Below, in pieces: positions 1 to 7,835 of a DNA stretch of 33,934 nucleotides. Position 1 is the first letter of the stretch. Every line of letters begins with the position of its first letter. Made by a program: the position numbers and the translations under genes. The notes beneath the pieces are model-generated. The model did no database searches. It was not told the origin of the DNA and saw nothing but the letters and a program-made list of their open reading frames with translations. The DNA is from Gammaproteobacteria bacterium (lineage in GTDB: Bacteria; Pseudomonadota; Gammaproteobacteria; Chromatiales; Chromatiaceae): positions 1 to 33,934 of the forward strand of contig JAABSM010000041.1 in the NCBI GenBank assembly GCA_011390365.1, given 5' to 3'.

Positions 1-86
1 CGCCGTATTTCTATCCCGACAACGAGAAAACGAGAAAGCCCGGTGGGCATCGTTCAACTGGAGCATCTTACTAATCAGGTCTCACC

Positions 87-1140
87 ATGAACTTCCAACA
101 GGAGGCGGACATCATCCGCTCGCTGGGCAAGATCGCCGCCAACGGCCATCTGCACAAGGGCTTCAAGCCGGTGCACTGGTGCAGCGACTGCGGCTCGGCC
201 CTGGCCGAGGCCGAGGTGGAGTATCGCGACAAGGACTCCTTCGCCATCGACGTGCGTTTCGAGGTGCTGGACGAAGAGGCCCTGTTCGCCCGCTGCCACG
301 CCATCCCCAACGGCCATGGCGAAGGGCCGCTCTCCGTGGTCATCTGGACCACCACCCCCTGGACCCTGCCCGCCAACCAGGCGGTCGCCTTCAACCCGGA
401 GCTGGAGTACGCGGTGGTCCAGACCGAGGCGCCCCACCAGAAGGAGCGGCTGATCGTCGCCGAAGGGCTGCTCAAGGAGACCATGGACCGCTGGGGCATC
501 GAACACCATCGGGTCATCGCCTACGGGCGCGGCGACGCCTTCGAACGGCTCAAGCTGCAACACCCCTTCTATGATCGTCAGGTGCCCATCATACTCGGCG
601 AACACGTCACCCTCGACGCCGGTACCGGCGCGGTGCACACCGCCCCCGGCCACGGTCTCGACGATTACATCGTCGGCCAGCGCTACGACATTCCGGTGGA
701 CAACCCCGTCGGCGGCAACGGCTGCTTCGTCGAAGGCACGCCCATGTTCGAAGGCCAGCACGTCTTCTCCGCCAACGAAAAGGTGATCGACGTACTCAAG
801 TCCCGGGGCAAGCTGGTCCAGGAGGCCCGCCTCAACCACAGCTACCCCTGCTGCTGGCGCCACAAGACCCCCATCATCTTCCGCGCCACCCCCCAGTGGT
901 TCATCGGCATGGAGACCAACGGCCTGCGCCAATCGGCGCTGCGCGAGATCAATCAGGTCAAGTGGATGCCCGACTGGGGCAAGGCGCGCATCCAGGGCAT
1001 GGTCGAAAACCGTCCCGACTGGTGCATCTCCCGCCAGCGTACCTGGGGCGTGCCCATCACCCTCTTCATCCACAAGGCCAGCGAGGTGGCGAAGAAGGTG
1101 GAAGAGAAGGGCATAGAGGCCTGGTTCGAACTGGAAGCCA
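87..1140 (+). pseudogene. ileS: isoleucyl-tRNA synthetase internal fragment
   Basis: About 350 codons of uninterrupted IleRS sequence, covering the part between the N-terminal catalytic half and the KMSKS loop. Typical IleRS stretches are visible: [12 protein letters not shown] near the start, [14 protein letters not shown] and [11 protein letters not shown] of the editing domain, and [18 protein letters not shown] and [15 protein letters not shown] near the end. The ATG at 87 corresponds to an internal Met of the family. An in-frame TAA lies at 72-74, so roughly the first 160 residues, including the HIGH motif, are missing. The 3' end breaks at about 1140, so KMSKS and the tRNA-binding C-terminus are absent. 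Between HK and EVAKK the protein seems about 14 residues shorter than E. coli IleRS. It cannot be a working synthetase. A complete ileS must exist elsewhere. The clean frame suggests a recent partial duplication, or possibly an assembly join. Confidence 0.88.
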
Positions 1141-1385
1141 GTGGGTCGATTTGTCACCACCACCCAGCATCACGATCAAAACATCGTCGCGTTGGGTGTA
1201 GTAGAGACGCCATCCAGGTCCGAAGAATTCGCGCATCTCGAAGACGCCCCCGCCAACGGGTTTGACGTCGCCCAGATTACCCAGCGAAGCCTTGCGCAGG
1301 CCGTAGCCAAGCGTCGCCTTGTCATGCCGTCTTTGATGCTCTTAAGCCACTCAGCGAACTCGGGGGTTTGCTTGATCGTGAACAT
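1141..1385 (-). pseudogene. RelE/HigB-type addiction-module toxin, frameshifted and truncated
   Basis: Reading leftward from an ATG at 1385, the sequence gives MFTIKQTPEFAEWLKSIKDG. The frame then shifts near 1320, after which the other frame reads [32 protein letters not shown] and [12 protein letters not shown]. Together these are the hallmarks of the short RelE/ParE-superfamily 'addiction module killer' proteins, which are about 100 residues long. The homology stops at 1141, where it abuts the ileS fragment, so roughly the last 20 residues are lost. No antitoxin gene is recognisable downstream; the place where it would sit is occupied by ileS sequence. Both the frameshift and the truncation argue that it is inactive. 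The family is clear; the exact subfamily is less so. Confidence 0.72.
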
Positions 1386-1442
1386 GGGTAGAAGTGTAAT
1401 CAGCGGACGATAGACAAGCAAGCACCGGAAGGGGTCAGGCCT

Positions 1443-1467
1443 CGCATTATACAATACTAATAATGCG
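1443..1467 (+). promoter_or_regulatory. inverted repeat in the leader of the transposase remnant
   Basis: The 8-base arms CGCATTAT (1443-1450) and ATAATGCG (1460-1467) form a perfect dyad just ahead of the transposase start. The run TATACAAT inside it resembles a -10 element. A GGGGTCAGG motif precedes it. From memory, a similar leader stands in front of many REP-associated transposase genes, so it was probably inherited with the element. Confidence 0.5.
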
Positions 1468-1482
1468 ACTATATCGAAACAC

Positions 1483-1695
1483 ATGGCCAGCCCCCTACGC
1501 ATGGAATTCGCCGGCGCCTTGTACCACGTCACCTCCCGAAGGGATCGGCGAGAGGCGATCTTCGAGGATGATGAGGATCGGAAAATTTTTCTCGCCGTTC
1601 TGGCGGAGGAGGTGGGGCGGTTGCAACGGGCACTGTCATGCCTATTGTTTGATGATGAACAACCTGCACCTAGTGTGGGTTCCGGTCCGGCGAAG
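1483..1695 (+). pseudogene. REP-associated tyrosine transposase (Y1/IS200-like), truncated remnant
   Basis: The start MASPLRMEFAGALYHVTSR, then DRREAIFEDDEDRKIFL, is the typical N-terminus of RAYT proteins (Y1_Tnp fold), which handle REP palindromes. At about 1620-1635 the frame changes, and the second frame reads GHCHAYCLMMNNLHLVW. This matches the family segment around the HUH-type metal site, but the expected H-x-H is degraded to N-L-H. Nothing after about 1695 looks like the rest of the roughly 200-300 residue enzyme, and the catalytic Tyr is missing. It is therefore broken three ways: frameshift, damaged HUH motif and truncation. It sits just upstream of pth. Two copies of a palindrome elsewhere in the window (5098-5128 and 16414-16444) could be substrates of an intact relative. 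Confidence 0.75.
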
Positions 1696-1800
1696 GGGCA
1701 TACGCCGCGTCATTTGCGGTGTTGTGGTAGAATGCAGGGCCGTTTTCGGCGCTTGGGTATTGTCGCGCCAAGGTTTTCAGCAGATCTCTCACGGTCGCTT

Positions 1801-2385
1801 ATGAGCAAGAATGAAACCCCCATTCGTTTGATCGTCGGGCTCGGTAATCCCGGTCCGAAGTATAATGATACCCGCCATAACGCCGGCTTCTGGTTTGTCG
1901 ATCGGCTGGAGCGTCTGCATGGCGGGGCGTTTCGTCAGGAGGGCAAGTTCCATGGTCTGGCCTGCCGTGTCCATCTGGGGGCGAGGGAGTGCTGGCTGCT
2001 GAAGCCGGAGACCTTCATGAACCGCAGCGGCGCGGCGGTGCGGGCGCTGATGGATTACTATCGCATCGAAGCGGGGGAGATCCTGGTCGCCCATGATGAG
2101 CTGGATTTCGAACCCGGGACGGTGAAGCTGAAGAAGGGCGGCGGGCACGGTGGCCACAACGGCCTGCGTGACATCCTCGCCCACCTGGGTAAGGCGGACT
2201 TCGCGCGCCTGCGTATCGGCATCGGCCATCCCGGCGATCGCAATCAGGTGGTGGATTACGTGCTCAAGGCACCGGGGCGGGACGATGCCCGGGCGATCGA
2301 GGACTCCATCGAGCGCTCGACGGGGGTGTTGCCGGAGTTGCTGGAGGGGAGTTGGCAGCGGGCGGTGAATCGGTTGCATTCTTGA
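1801..2385 (+). CDS. pth: peptidyl-tRNA hydrolase
   Basis: A 194-residue Pth that releases peptides from prematurely dropped peptidyl-tRNA in the cytosol. Family residues are in place: N16 in GLGNPG, catalytic H26 in NDTRHNAG, M73 in FMNRSG, D99 in VAHDELD and N120 in GGHNGLRD, with normal length. The ATG at 1801 was chosen because the upstream open frame belongs to the transposase remnant and the Pth fold starts right after it. No strong Shine-Dalgarno is visible. In many gammaproteobacteria pth is followed by ychF and preceded by ribosomal protein bL25. Here it stands alone, with decayed mobile DNA upstream and repeats downstream, and ychF lies 13 kb away, so the usual pair has been split. 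Confidence 0.96.
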   Translation: MSKNETPIRLIVGLGNPGPKYNDTRHNAGFWFVDRLERLHGGAFRQEGKFHGLACRVHLGARECWLLKPETFMNRSGAAVRALMDYYRIEAGEILVAHDELDFEPGTVKLKKGGGHGGHNGLRDILAHLGKADFARLRIGIGHPGDRNQVVDYVLKAPGRDDARAIEDSIERSTGVLPELLEGSWQRAVNRLHS

Positions 2386-2392
2386 GGTTGGA

Positions 2393-2413
2393 GGGGTGAG
2401 GGGTGAGGGGTGA
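2393..2413. repeat. three tandem GGGGTGA heptamers
   Basis: Three exact GGGGTGA units follow the pth stop codon and are trailed by degenerate GGTGAGG. The unit differs by one base from the GGGATGA heptamer of the long array at 20981-21106. Confidence 0.75.
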
Positions 2414-2479
2414 GGTGAGGCTTGAGGGGGCTGCGGAGTGTGCGGAATGATCGCGGTACGGCGCAGCGCGCCGGAGAGA

Positions 2480-2503
2480 GGTTCCCACGCGGCGCGTGGG
2501 AGC
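2480..2503. repeat. short palindromic repeat with a half copy nearby
   Basis: GGTTCCCACGC and GCGTGGGAGCC face each other around a 2-3 base loop. The right half, ending GCGTGGGAGCCAGCT, recurs about 70 bases downstream (2567-2581). No T-run follows, so a terminator role is unlikely. It looks like a REP-type intergenic element. Confidence 0.6.
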
Positions 2504-2508
2504 CAGCT

Positions 2509-2536
2509 AAAAAGCCCCTCTCCCCGAGGGAGAGGG
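2509..2536 (-). terminator. rho-independent terminator of the uvrC-pgsA transcript
   Basis: On the minus strand CCCTCTCCC and GGGAGAGGG form a 9-bp stem around a 3-base loop (2516-2536), followed by GC and five T (2513-2509). It lies about 75 bases past the pgsA stop. The plus-strand side lacks a T-run, so it does not serve pth. Confidence 0.65.
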
Positions 2537-2603
2537 AGAAAAACGGAATACTCTCACAGCCTCGGCGCGTGGGAGCCAGCTGAAACATCCCGTTTATCCT
2601 GAA

Positions 2604-2621
2604 AATCCTGTTAATCCTGTC
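2604..2621. repeat. dispersed repeat AATCCTGTTAATCCTGTC (copy 1)
   Basis: These 18 bases recur exactly, in inverted orientation, at 26196-26213, within a wider similar stretch of about 35 bases. Here the repeat overlaps the 3' end of pgsA and provides its stop codon and last residues. Confidence 0.8.
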
Positions 2622-3204
2622 TATTTGACCCGTTTTGGCTGGGTTCCTCCTCGCCCGAGAGGATGGGCCAGGCGGCGATTAGGTAGACCACCATCGACCA
2701 CAGGGTGAGGATGGCGGCGACGTAGAGCAGGAGGAAGCCGATCTGGTAGATGGGCAGGCCGAGCAGGGGGTATTCGAAGATCAGGAGCAGGATCGAGGCC
2801 ATTTGGGCGGTGGTCTTGAGCTTGCCGACCATGGAGACGGCGACGGTGGCGCGGGCGCCCAGTTCCGCCATCCATTCGCGCAGGGCGGAGATGGTGATCT
2901 CGCGGCCGATGATGATGATGGCGGGTATCGCCAGCTCCGGCCCTGGGTGGGCGGCGACCAGCATCACCAGCGCGGCGGCGACCATCAGCTTGTCGGCGAC
3001 CGGGTCGAGAAAGGCGCCGAAGGGGGAGAGCTGGCCCCATTTGCGGGCCAGGTAGCCGTCGAGCCAGTCGGTGATGGCGGCGAGGCCGAACAGGGCGGTG
3101 GCGATGACATGCGACCAGGGGTGGTCGATGTAAAAGACGCCGATGAACACCGGGATCAGCGCGATGCGCAGCAGGGTGAGTTGGTTGGGTATGGTTAACT
3201 GCAT
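2611..3204 (-). CDS. pgsA: CDP-diacylglycerol-glycerol-3-phosphate 3-phosphatidyltransferase
   Basis: A 197-residue inner-membrane enzyme that makes phosphatidylglycerol phosphate, the first committed step to phosphatidylglycerol and cardiolipin. The CDP-alcohol phosphatidyltransferase signature DG-x2-AR-x8-G-x3-D-x3-D is complete: D49, G50, A53, R54, G63, D67 and D71. Several hydrophobic helices flank it. The start at 3204 (MQLTIPNQLTLLRIALIP) is the family start; a longer open frame upstream only overlaps uvrC. It lies 11 bases after the uvrC stop, the common uvrC-pgsA operon. The last residues, SNRQD and the stop, are encoded by a dispersed repeat, so the tail differs from what the ancestor had. 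Confidence 0.95.
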   Translation of the reverse strand: MQLTIPNQLTLLRIALIPVFIGVFYIDHPWSHVIATALFGLAAITDWLDGYLARKWGQLSPFGAFLDPVADKLMVAAALVMLVAAHPGPELAIPAIIIIGREITISALREWMAELGARATVAVSMVGKLKTTAQMASILLLIFEYPLLGLPIYQIGFLLLYVAAILTLWSMVVYLIAAWPILSGEEEPSQNGSNRQD

Positions 3205-3215
3205 CCGACCCTCGG

Positions 3216-5045
3216 TTACTCGCTGCCGTGAAAGGTGTGATAGATCTTCTCCGCCAGGCTGCGATTGATGCCGTCGACCTGGCACAGGTCCTCGATTCCC
3301 GCCCGCGTGACCCCTTGCAGCCCGCCGAAGCGGGTCAGCAGACGTCGGCGACGGGTCGGGCCGACGCCGGGGATCTCCTCCAGCGAGGAGCTTTTACGTT
3401 CCTTGTCGCGTCGTTTGCGATGCCCGGTGATGGCGAAGCGGTGGGCCTCGTCGCGAATCCGCTGAATCAGGTGCAGGGCGGGGGAATCCTTGGAAAGTAT
3501 AATCGCCGCATCGTTACCATACAAGAAGAGTTGTTCCAATCCCGGTTTTCTTGTAGGTCCCTTGGCGATTCCCACCAGTATCACCCCGCTCACCGCCAGT
3601 TCGGCGAGGATCCTGGCCGCCGATGAGAGCTGGCCCTTGCCGCCGTCGATGAAGAGGATGTCGGGCAGCACCCCGTCGCCGGACTGGATGCGGGTGTAGC
3701 GGCGACTCAGGGCCTGTTCCATGGCGGCGTAGTCGTCGCCGGGGGTGATGTCCTTGATGTTGAAGCGGCGATAGTCGGACTTGAGCGGGCCTTCCTGATT
3801 GAAGACCACGCAGGAGGCCACCGTCGCCTCGCCCATGGTGTGGCTGATGTCGAAACACTCCATGCGTGACGGCGGCTCATCCAGGCCAAAGGCCTCTTGC
3901 AGCGCCTCGTAGCGGGCCTGGATGCCGGCGCGGCTGGCGAGACGGGACTCCAGGGCGATGCGGGCGTTCTCCTGAGCCATCGCCAGCCAGCGCGCCCGCT
4001 CGCTACGCACGCTGATGAGCAGGCGCACGGCGTGGCCCGCCTCTTGGGAGAAGGCCTCCTCCAGCACCTCGCGCCCGGCGGGCTCGGGGCTGACCAGGAT
4101 CTGCTTGGGGATGGCGCGCCCCAGGTAGTATTGGCCGAGGAAGGCGGCGATGATGTTGTCTGGCTCTTCGCCGGCGGGAAAGCGCGGGAAGTAGACCTTG
4201 TTGCCCAGGTTGCGACCGTCGCGGATGAAGAAGACCTGGACGCAGGCGGTCTCCTGCTGAAGGGCGCAGGCGACGATATCCAGGTCGCCCTTTTCGCCGC
4301 TGACGTACTGCCGCTCCTGGATCTTGCGCAGGCGGATGATCTGGTCCCGGTAATGGGCCGCCTCCTCGAACGCCAATCGTTCCGAGGCCTGTTCCATGCG
4401 CGCCGCCAGCCCGTCGACCACCTCGCCCGCCTTGCCCTCCAGAAAGCGCACCGCGTCCCGGACGTCGCGGGCGTACTCCTCCTGGGTGACATAGTCGACG
4501 CAGGGCGCGGTGCAGCGCTTGATCTGGTATTGCAGGCAGGGGCGGGAACGGTTGCGGAAGAAGGTATCTTCGCACTGGCGCACCGGGAAGAGCTTTTGCA
4601 GCAGTTGCAAGGTCTCGCGGGTGGAGCCCATGTTGGGGTAGGGGCCGAAGTAGCGCCCCTTCTCCTTTTTCGCGCCGCGATGAAAGGCGAGGCGCGGAAA
4701 GGCGTCGGCGGAGAGGAAGATGTAGGGGTAGCTCTTGTCGTCCCGCAGCAGCACGTTGTAGCGGGGCTTGAGCTCCTTGATCAGGGTGTTTTCGAGGATC
4801 AGCGCCTCGGATTCGGTGTGGGTCACCGTCACCTGGATGTCGCGGATCTTCGACGCCATTAATTGGGTGCGGCCGTTGAGGGAGCGGCTGAAGTAGCTGC
4901 TGACGCGGCGCTTGAGGTCCTTCGCCTTGCCCACATAGAGGATTTTGCCCTCCGCGTCGAACATGCGATACACGCCGGGGCGGCTGGTCAGGGTCTTGAG
5001 GAAGGCCTTGGGGTCGAAAGGGCGGGGTGGGTCGGATTGATTCAT
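3216..5045 (-). CDS. uvrC: excinuclease ABC subunit C
   Basis: A 609-residue UvrC that makes the dual incisions of nucleotide excision repair after UvrAB loading. Domains in order: GIY-YIG nuclease at about 16-95 (GVYRMFDAEGKILYVGKAKDLKRR), the Cys-containing region around 160-190, the UVR motif at about 205-240, the RNase H-like endonuclease domain (ECFDISHTMGE, DILFIDGGKGQL) at about 390-540, and the C-terminal helix-hairpin-helix pair (EIPGVGPTRRRRLLTRFGG). The length is normal. The ATG at 5045 starts MNQSDPPRPFDPKAFLKTL. pgsA follows 11 bases downstream and is probably cotranscribed. Nothing looks degraded. Confidence 0.97.
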   Translation of the reverse strand: MNQSDPPRPFDPKAFLKTLTSRPGVYRMFDAEGKILYVGKAKDLKRRVSSYFSRSLNGRTQLMASKIRDIQVTVTHTESEALILENTLIKELKPRYNVLLRDDKSYPYIFLSADAFPRLAFHRGAKKEKGRYFGPYPNMGSTRETLQLLQKLFPVRQCEDTFFRNRSRPCLQYQIKRCTAPCVDYVTQEEYARDVRDAVRFLEGKAGEVVDGLAARMEQASERLAFEEAAHYRDQIIRLRKIQERQYVSGEKGDLDIVACALQQETACVQVFFIRDGRNLGNKVYFPRFPAGEEPDNIIAAFLGQYYLGRAIPKQILVSPEPAGREVLEEAFSQEAGHAVRLLISVRSERARWLAMAQENARIALESRLASRAGIQARYEALQEAFGLDEPPSRMECFDISHTMGEATVASCVVFNQEGPLKSDYRRFNIKDITPGDDYAAMEQALSRRYTRIQSGDGVLPDILFIDGGKGQLSSAARILAELAVSGVILVGIAKGPTRKPGLEQLFLYGNDAAIILSKDSPALHLIQRIRDEAHRFAITGHRKRRDKERKSSSLEEIPGVGPTRRRRLLTRFGGLQGVTRAGIEDLCQVDGINRSLAEKIYHTFHGSE

Positions 5046-5097
5046 GGGGTTCGTTGGTCTGGCGATTCCCCGGTAGATGCGACGAACTCAGGAGTAA

Positions 5098-5128
5098 GGA
5101 GCGCCAGTCCTTGAAGGACTGGCGCTCC
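5098..5128. repeat. REP-like palindrome, copy 1
   Basis: GCGCCAGTCC (5101-5110), loop TTGAA, then GGACTGGCGC (5116-5125): a perfect 10-bp dyad, extended to 13 bp by flanking GGA and TCC. It lies between uvrC and the 3' end of ppiD with no T-run on either side. A near-identical copy is at 16414-16444. Confidence 0.8.
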
Positions 5129-5147
5129 TCTTGGAGGCGGTGATGAA

Positions 5148-7070
5148 TCAGCGTGGGTCCTGGCTCGCCTTGAGGCGAATCTCGACCTTGGCCTCGCTGC
5201 GCAGGTTATCCAGCATGTGCTGGTATTCGGCACGGCCCATGCTGGCGGCCAGCGAACGTTTTAACTGCTCCTTCTCGTTGTCGTCGAGCTGGCTGATGTC
5301 GCCATCCTTGACCTCGGAAAGGGCGATGAGGAGGTAGTCGCCGTTGGCGCTGGCCAGGCCCTGGTAGCGGCTCTCATCCCCTGCGGGGGCGGCCATGCGG
5401 AAGACGGCGTTGGCGATCTCGCGACCGCCCGCGGCGTTGCGCTCGACCAGATCCTTGTTGGTGAGCTCCAGTTCCAGGCTCTCGGCGATCTCCGCGAGGG
5501 TGGTGCCGCCCTCATTGAGGCTGGCCAGTTGCGTCTCGCCGCGTTCTTTCGCCTTGGCGGCGGCCTGCTGTTGTCGCAGGGTGGCGATGATCTGATCCCT
5601 GACCTCTTCCAGGGGTCTGGTGGAAGCCTCCTTGTGTTCCAGCACCCGCAGCACCACCGAGTGCTCGGGGGTGATCTCGACCAGTTCGCTGTTATTGCCC
5701 TGGTAGAGCACGTCGTCACTGAAGGCGGCGGCGGTCAATTTGGGGTTGCGGAACAGGCCGCTGGCGCCCTGGCGGGGGATCCAGTCGCTGTGCTGGATTT
5801 CGATGCCCAGCGCGTCGGCGGCGGGGAGCAGGGTGGTGGGCTCTTCGTAGGCCAGGTCGGCGAGGCGCTCGGCGTAGTCGTAGTAGACCCGTTCCGCCTC
5901 GGCGCGCAGGTGGGCCTCCTCGACTTCGGGGCGGGCCTCCTCGAAGGATTTGCCGCCCGCTGGCTGGATGCCGGTGACCTGGATGATGTGGTAGCCGAAG
6001 ACGGAGCGCACCGGCTCGCTGACGGCGCCCTCTTCGAGGGCGAAGGCGGCTCCCTCGAAGGCGGGGTCCATCACGTCACGCCCGAAGAAGCCGAGGTCGC
6101 CGCCCTGCTGGGCGGAGCCGGGATCCTGGGAGAGCGCCTTGGCGACTTCGCCGAAATCCTCGCCGGTCAGGATACGCTCACGGGCGGCCTGGGCCTGCTT
6201 GAGGGCATCTTCGATCTGGGCCTCGTCGGCGCCCTCTTCGGCGAGGAAGAGGATGTGGGAGGCGCGGCGGCGCTCGGGGGTGGTGTAATTCTGCTTGTGC
6301 TGCTCATAGTAGGCGCGCAGGGTCGTCTCGTCCGCCTCCAGGGTGTCGGCGATGGCGGCGCGGTCGAGTTCGATGTAGCCGACCTTTACCTGCTCGGGGG
6401 CGATAAAGTCCTGGGTGTGCTCATCGTAATAGGCCTGGATCGCATCGTCGCTGGGCGGATCTTCCGGGATGTGCGCGGAGGCGGGAATGGTCAGATAGGC
6501 GAAGCTGCGCTGTTGGCCGCGCAGGCGCAGGCTTTCGGCCAGCTCCTGATCGGTGACCCAGGCGGTGCCGGAGATGGCGTTCTCCAATTGGTCGCTGATC
6601 AGGCCGCGATACATGCGTTCCTCGAAGCCCTGGGGGGAGAGGCCCTGGGAGCGGAGGGTGCGCTCGTAGGCCTCCATGCTGAAACGACCGTTGACCTGAA
6701 AGACCGGGATGCGAGCGATCTCGGCGCGCACCAGGGCGTCGCCGGCCTTCATGCCAAGCTCGTCCGCCTTTTGCACGACCAGCTCGTCACGCACCATGGA
6801 TTCCAGGGTCTCCTGGCGAAGCATGGTCTCGTCGAACAGGTCGGGGCGATAGGCGTCGCCCAGGCGCTGGCGCAGTTGCGCGCGATAGTCACGGTAGCGC
6901 CCTTCGAAGGCCCTTTCGGTGATTTCGGTGTTGTTTACCTTGGCGACGACCGGCTCGGATCCGACCCCCAGGTACTCCTGGATGCCCCACAGGGCGAATG
7001 GGATGGAGATGAGGATGACGATGAGCCAAGCGATCCAGCCTTGGGCGCGATCCCTGATGGATTGAAGCAT
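5148..7070 (-). CDS. ppiD: PpiD-type periplasmic folding chaperone (SurA_N/parvulin)
   Basis: A 640-residue membrane-anchored chaperone attending proteins as they leave the Sec translocon. One N-terminal transmembrane helix (about 13-31, WIAWLIVILISIPFALWGI) is followed by a SurA_N-like segment to about 180. A parvulin domain is at about 265-365 (ASHILFL, GGDLGFFGRDVMDPAFEGAAF, VFGYHIIQV) and a second, degenerate parvulin-like region lies at the C-terminus. The length agrees with E. coli PpiD (about 620). It is placed directly after the hupB-tRNA unit, the order known in enterics and pseudomonads apart from the tRNAs. A terminator at 7115-7143 separates it from the tRNAs, so it probably has its own promoter in 7071-7114. 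Confidence 0.93.
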   Translation of the reverse strand: MLQSIRDRAQGWIAWLIVILISIPFALWGIQEYLGVGSEPVVAKVNNTEITERAFEGRYRDYRAQLRQRLGDAYRPDLFDETMLRQETLESMVRDELVVQKADELGMKAGDALVRAEIARIPVFQVNGRFSMEAYERTLRSQGLSPQGFEERMYRGLISDQLENAISGTAWVTDQELAESLRLRGQQRSFAYLTIPASAHIPEDPPSDDAIQAYYDEHTQDFIAPEQVKVGYIELDRAAIADTLEADETTLRAYYEQHKQNYTTPERRRASHILFLAEEGADEAQIEDALKQAQAARERILTGEDFGEVAKALSQDPGSAQQGGDLGFFGRDVMDPAFEGAAFALEEGAVSEPVRSVFGYHIIQVTGIQPAGGKSFEEARPEVEEAHLRAEAERVYYDYAERLADLAYEEPTTLLPAADALGIEIQHSDWIPRQGASGLFRNPKLTAAAFSDDVLYQGNNSELVEITPEHSVVLRVLEHKEASTRPLEEVRDQIIATLRQQQAAAKAKERGETQLASLNEGGTTLAEIAESLELELTNKDLVERNAAGGREIANAVFRMAAPAGDESRYQGLASANGDYLLIALSEVKDGDISQLDDNEKEQLKRSLAASMGRAEYQHMLDNLRSEAKVEIRLKASQDPR

Positions 7071-7114
7071 GGGTCTATTCCAACGTGCTGCGTGTTTTTG
7101 TAGGACACAAAGAC

Positions 7115-7143
7115 AAACGGGGTATCACAAGGATACCCCGTTT
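7115..7143 (-). terminator. terminator after tRNA-Asp
   Basis: AAACGGGGTATCC and GATACCCCGTTT pair on the minus strand as a 12-bp stem with a short loop, followed by the T-rich GTCTTTGTG. It sits 11 bases beyond the CCA end of tRNA-Asp and closes the hupB-tRNA transcript. Confidence 0.82.
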
Positions 7144-7154
7144 GGCTTGGTTAG

Positions 7155-7231
7155 TGGCGGAGTGGACGGGACTCGAACCCGCGACCCCCGGCGTGACAGG
7201 CCGGTATTCTAACCAACTGAACTACCACTCC
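7155..7231 (-). tRNA. tRNA-Asp (GTC)
   Basis: A 77-base cloverleaf with encoded CCA. The acceptor GGAGTGG pairs with CCACTCC, the anticodon loop reads CCTGTCACG with anticodon GTC, and the T-arm is GCGGGTTCGAGTCCCGT. It lies 7 bases after tRNA-Val. Confidence 0.97.
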
Positions 7232-7238
7232 TAGAACC

Positions 7239-7314
7239 TGGTGGGTGCTGCAGGGATCGAACCTGCGACCCTCGCCTTGTAAGGGCGATGCTCTCCCAGC
7301 TGAGCTAAGCACCC
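7239..7314 (-). tRNA. tRNA-Val (TAC)
   Basis: A 76-base cloverleaf with encoded CCA. The acceptor GGGTGCT pairs with AGCACCC, the anticodon loop CCTTACAAG gives TAC, and the T-arm is GCAGGTTCGATCCCTGC. Only 13 bases separate it from the hupB stop, so it is likely processed from the hupB message. Confidence 0.97.
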
Positions 7315-7327
7315 CAATCAAGGCGGA

Positions 7328-7600
7328 CTAGTTTACCGCATCCTTGAGCGCTTTGCCAGCTTTGAATGAAGGTGTCTTGCTGGCCTTGATCTCAATGGTC
7401 TCGCCGGTGCGCGGATTGCGACCGGTGCGGGCGCCCCGCTCCTTGACCATGAAGGAACCGAAGCCGATCAGTGACACCTGGTCACCCTTTTTGAGGGCCT
7501 CGGTGACCGCTTCGACCATGGCGTCAAGGGCGCGACCCGCGTCGGCCTTGGAAATCTCGGCCGATTCGGCCATGGCTGCGACCAATTCCGTCTTGTTCAT
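7328..7600 (-). CDS. hupB: DNA-binding protein HU, beta type
   Basis: A 90-residue HU nucleoid protein that binds and bends DNA as a dimer. It starts [20 protein letters not shown] and keeps the core [18 protein letters not shown], including the arm with GRNPRTGE and its intercalating Pro. The length is exact for HU, and the beta type is inferred from the position after lon. GGAGAATATCG is the ribosome-binding region. Two promoters lie upstream (7696-7724 and 7836-7863). It probably shares a transcript with tRNA-Val and tRNA-Asp. Confidence 0.97.
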   Translation of the reverse strand: MNKTELVAAMAESAEISKADAGRALDAMVEAVTEALKKGDQVSLIGFGSFMVKERGARTGRNPRTGETIEIKASKTPSFKAGKALKDAVN

Positions 7601-7695
7601 TCGATATTCTCCTCTGGATTAAAAGGCACCTTTAGCTTGGTGGCGCGAATTGTATTCCGATTTTCGGCTGCCTTCCCGGTTATGCACCGCGAACA

Positions 7696-7724
7696 TTTAT
7701 ACCGGCGGCTCTGGTTGGTGTCAA
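7696..7724 (-). promoter_or_regulatory. proximal hupB promoter
   Basis: On the minus strand TTGACA (7724-7719), a 17-base spacer, then TATAAA (7701-7696): near-perfect sigma70 elements. The predicted start near 7689 leaves a leader of about 90 bases before hupB. Confidence 0.75.
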
Positions 7725-7835
7725 GGAAGCGCTTGTCAGCGTTTTGAACCGTTATCCAAAGCGACCATTCGGCGAAACCGCTTGCATCTTTCTCTACAAC
7801 TCCCCGCCGGGGACCCTCGATCAAGAGGAGGCGGA

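Noticed and set aside
1483-2385. A single 300-residue fusion protein of transposase start and Pth
   Set aside because: The frame happens to be open, but the transposase part is itself frameshifted near 1630, and Pth has a complete family start at 1801.
5098-5128. Rho-independent terminator of uvrC or ppiD
   Set aside because: A strong stem but no T-run on either strand; it lies upstream of uvrC on the minus strand, and a second copy is in an unrelated gap, so a REP-like element is the better explanation.
5529-7103. Long open frame (524 codons) on the plus strand over ppiD
   Set aside because: Mirror of the ppiD frame in GC-rich DNA; no recognisable domain, and the antisense gene is certain.
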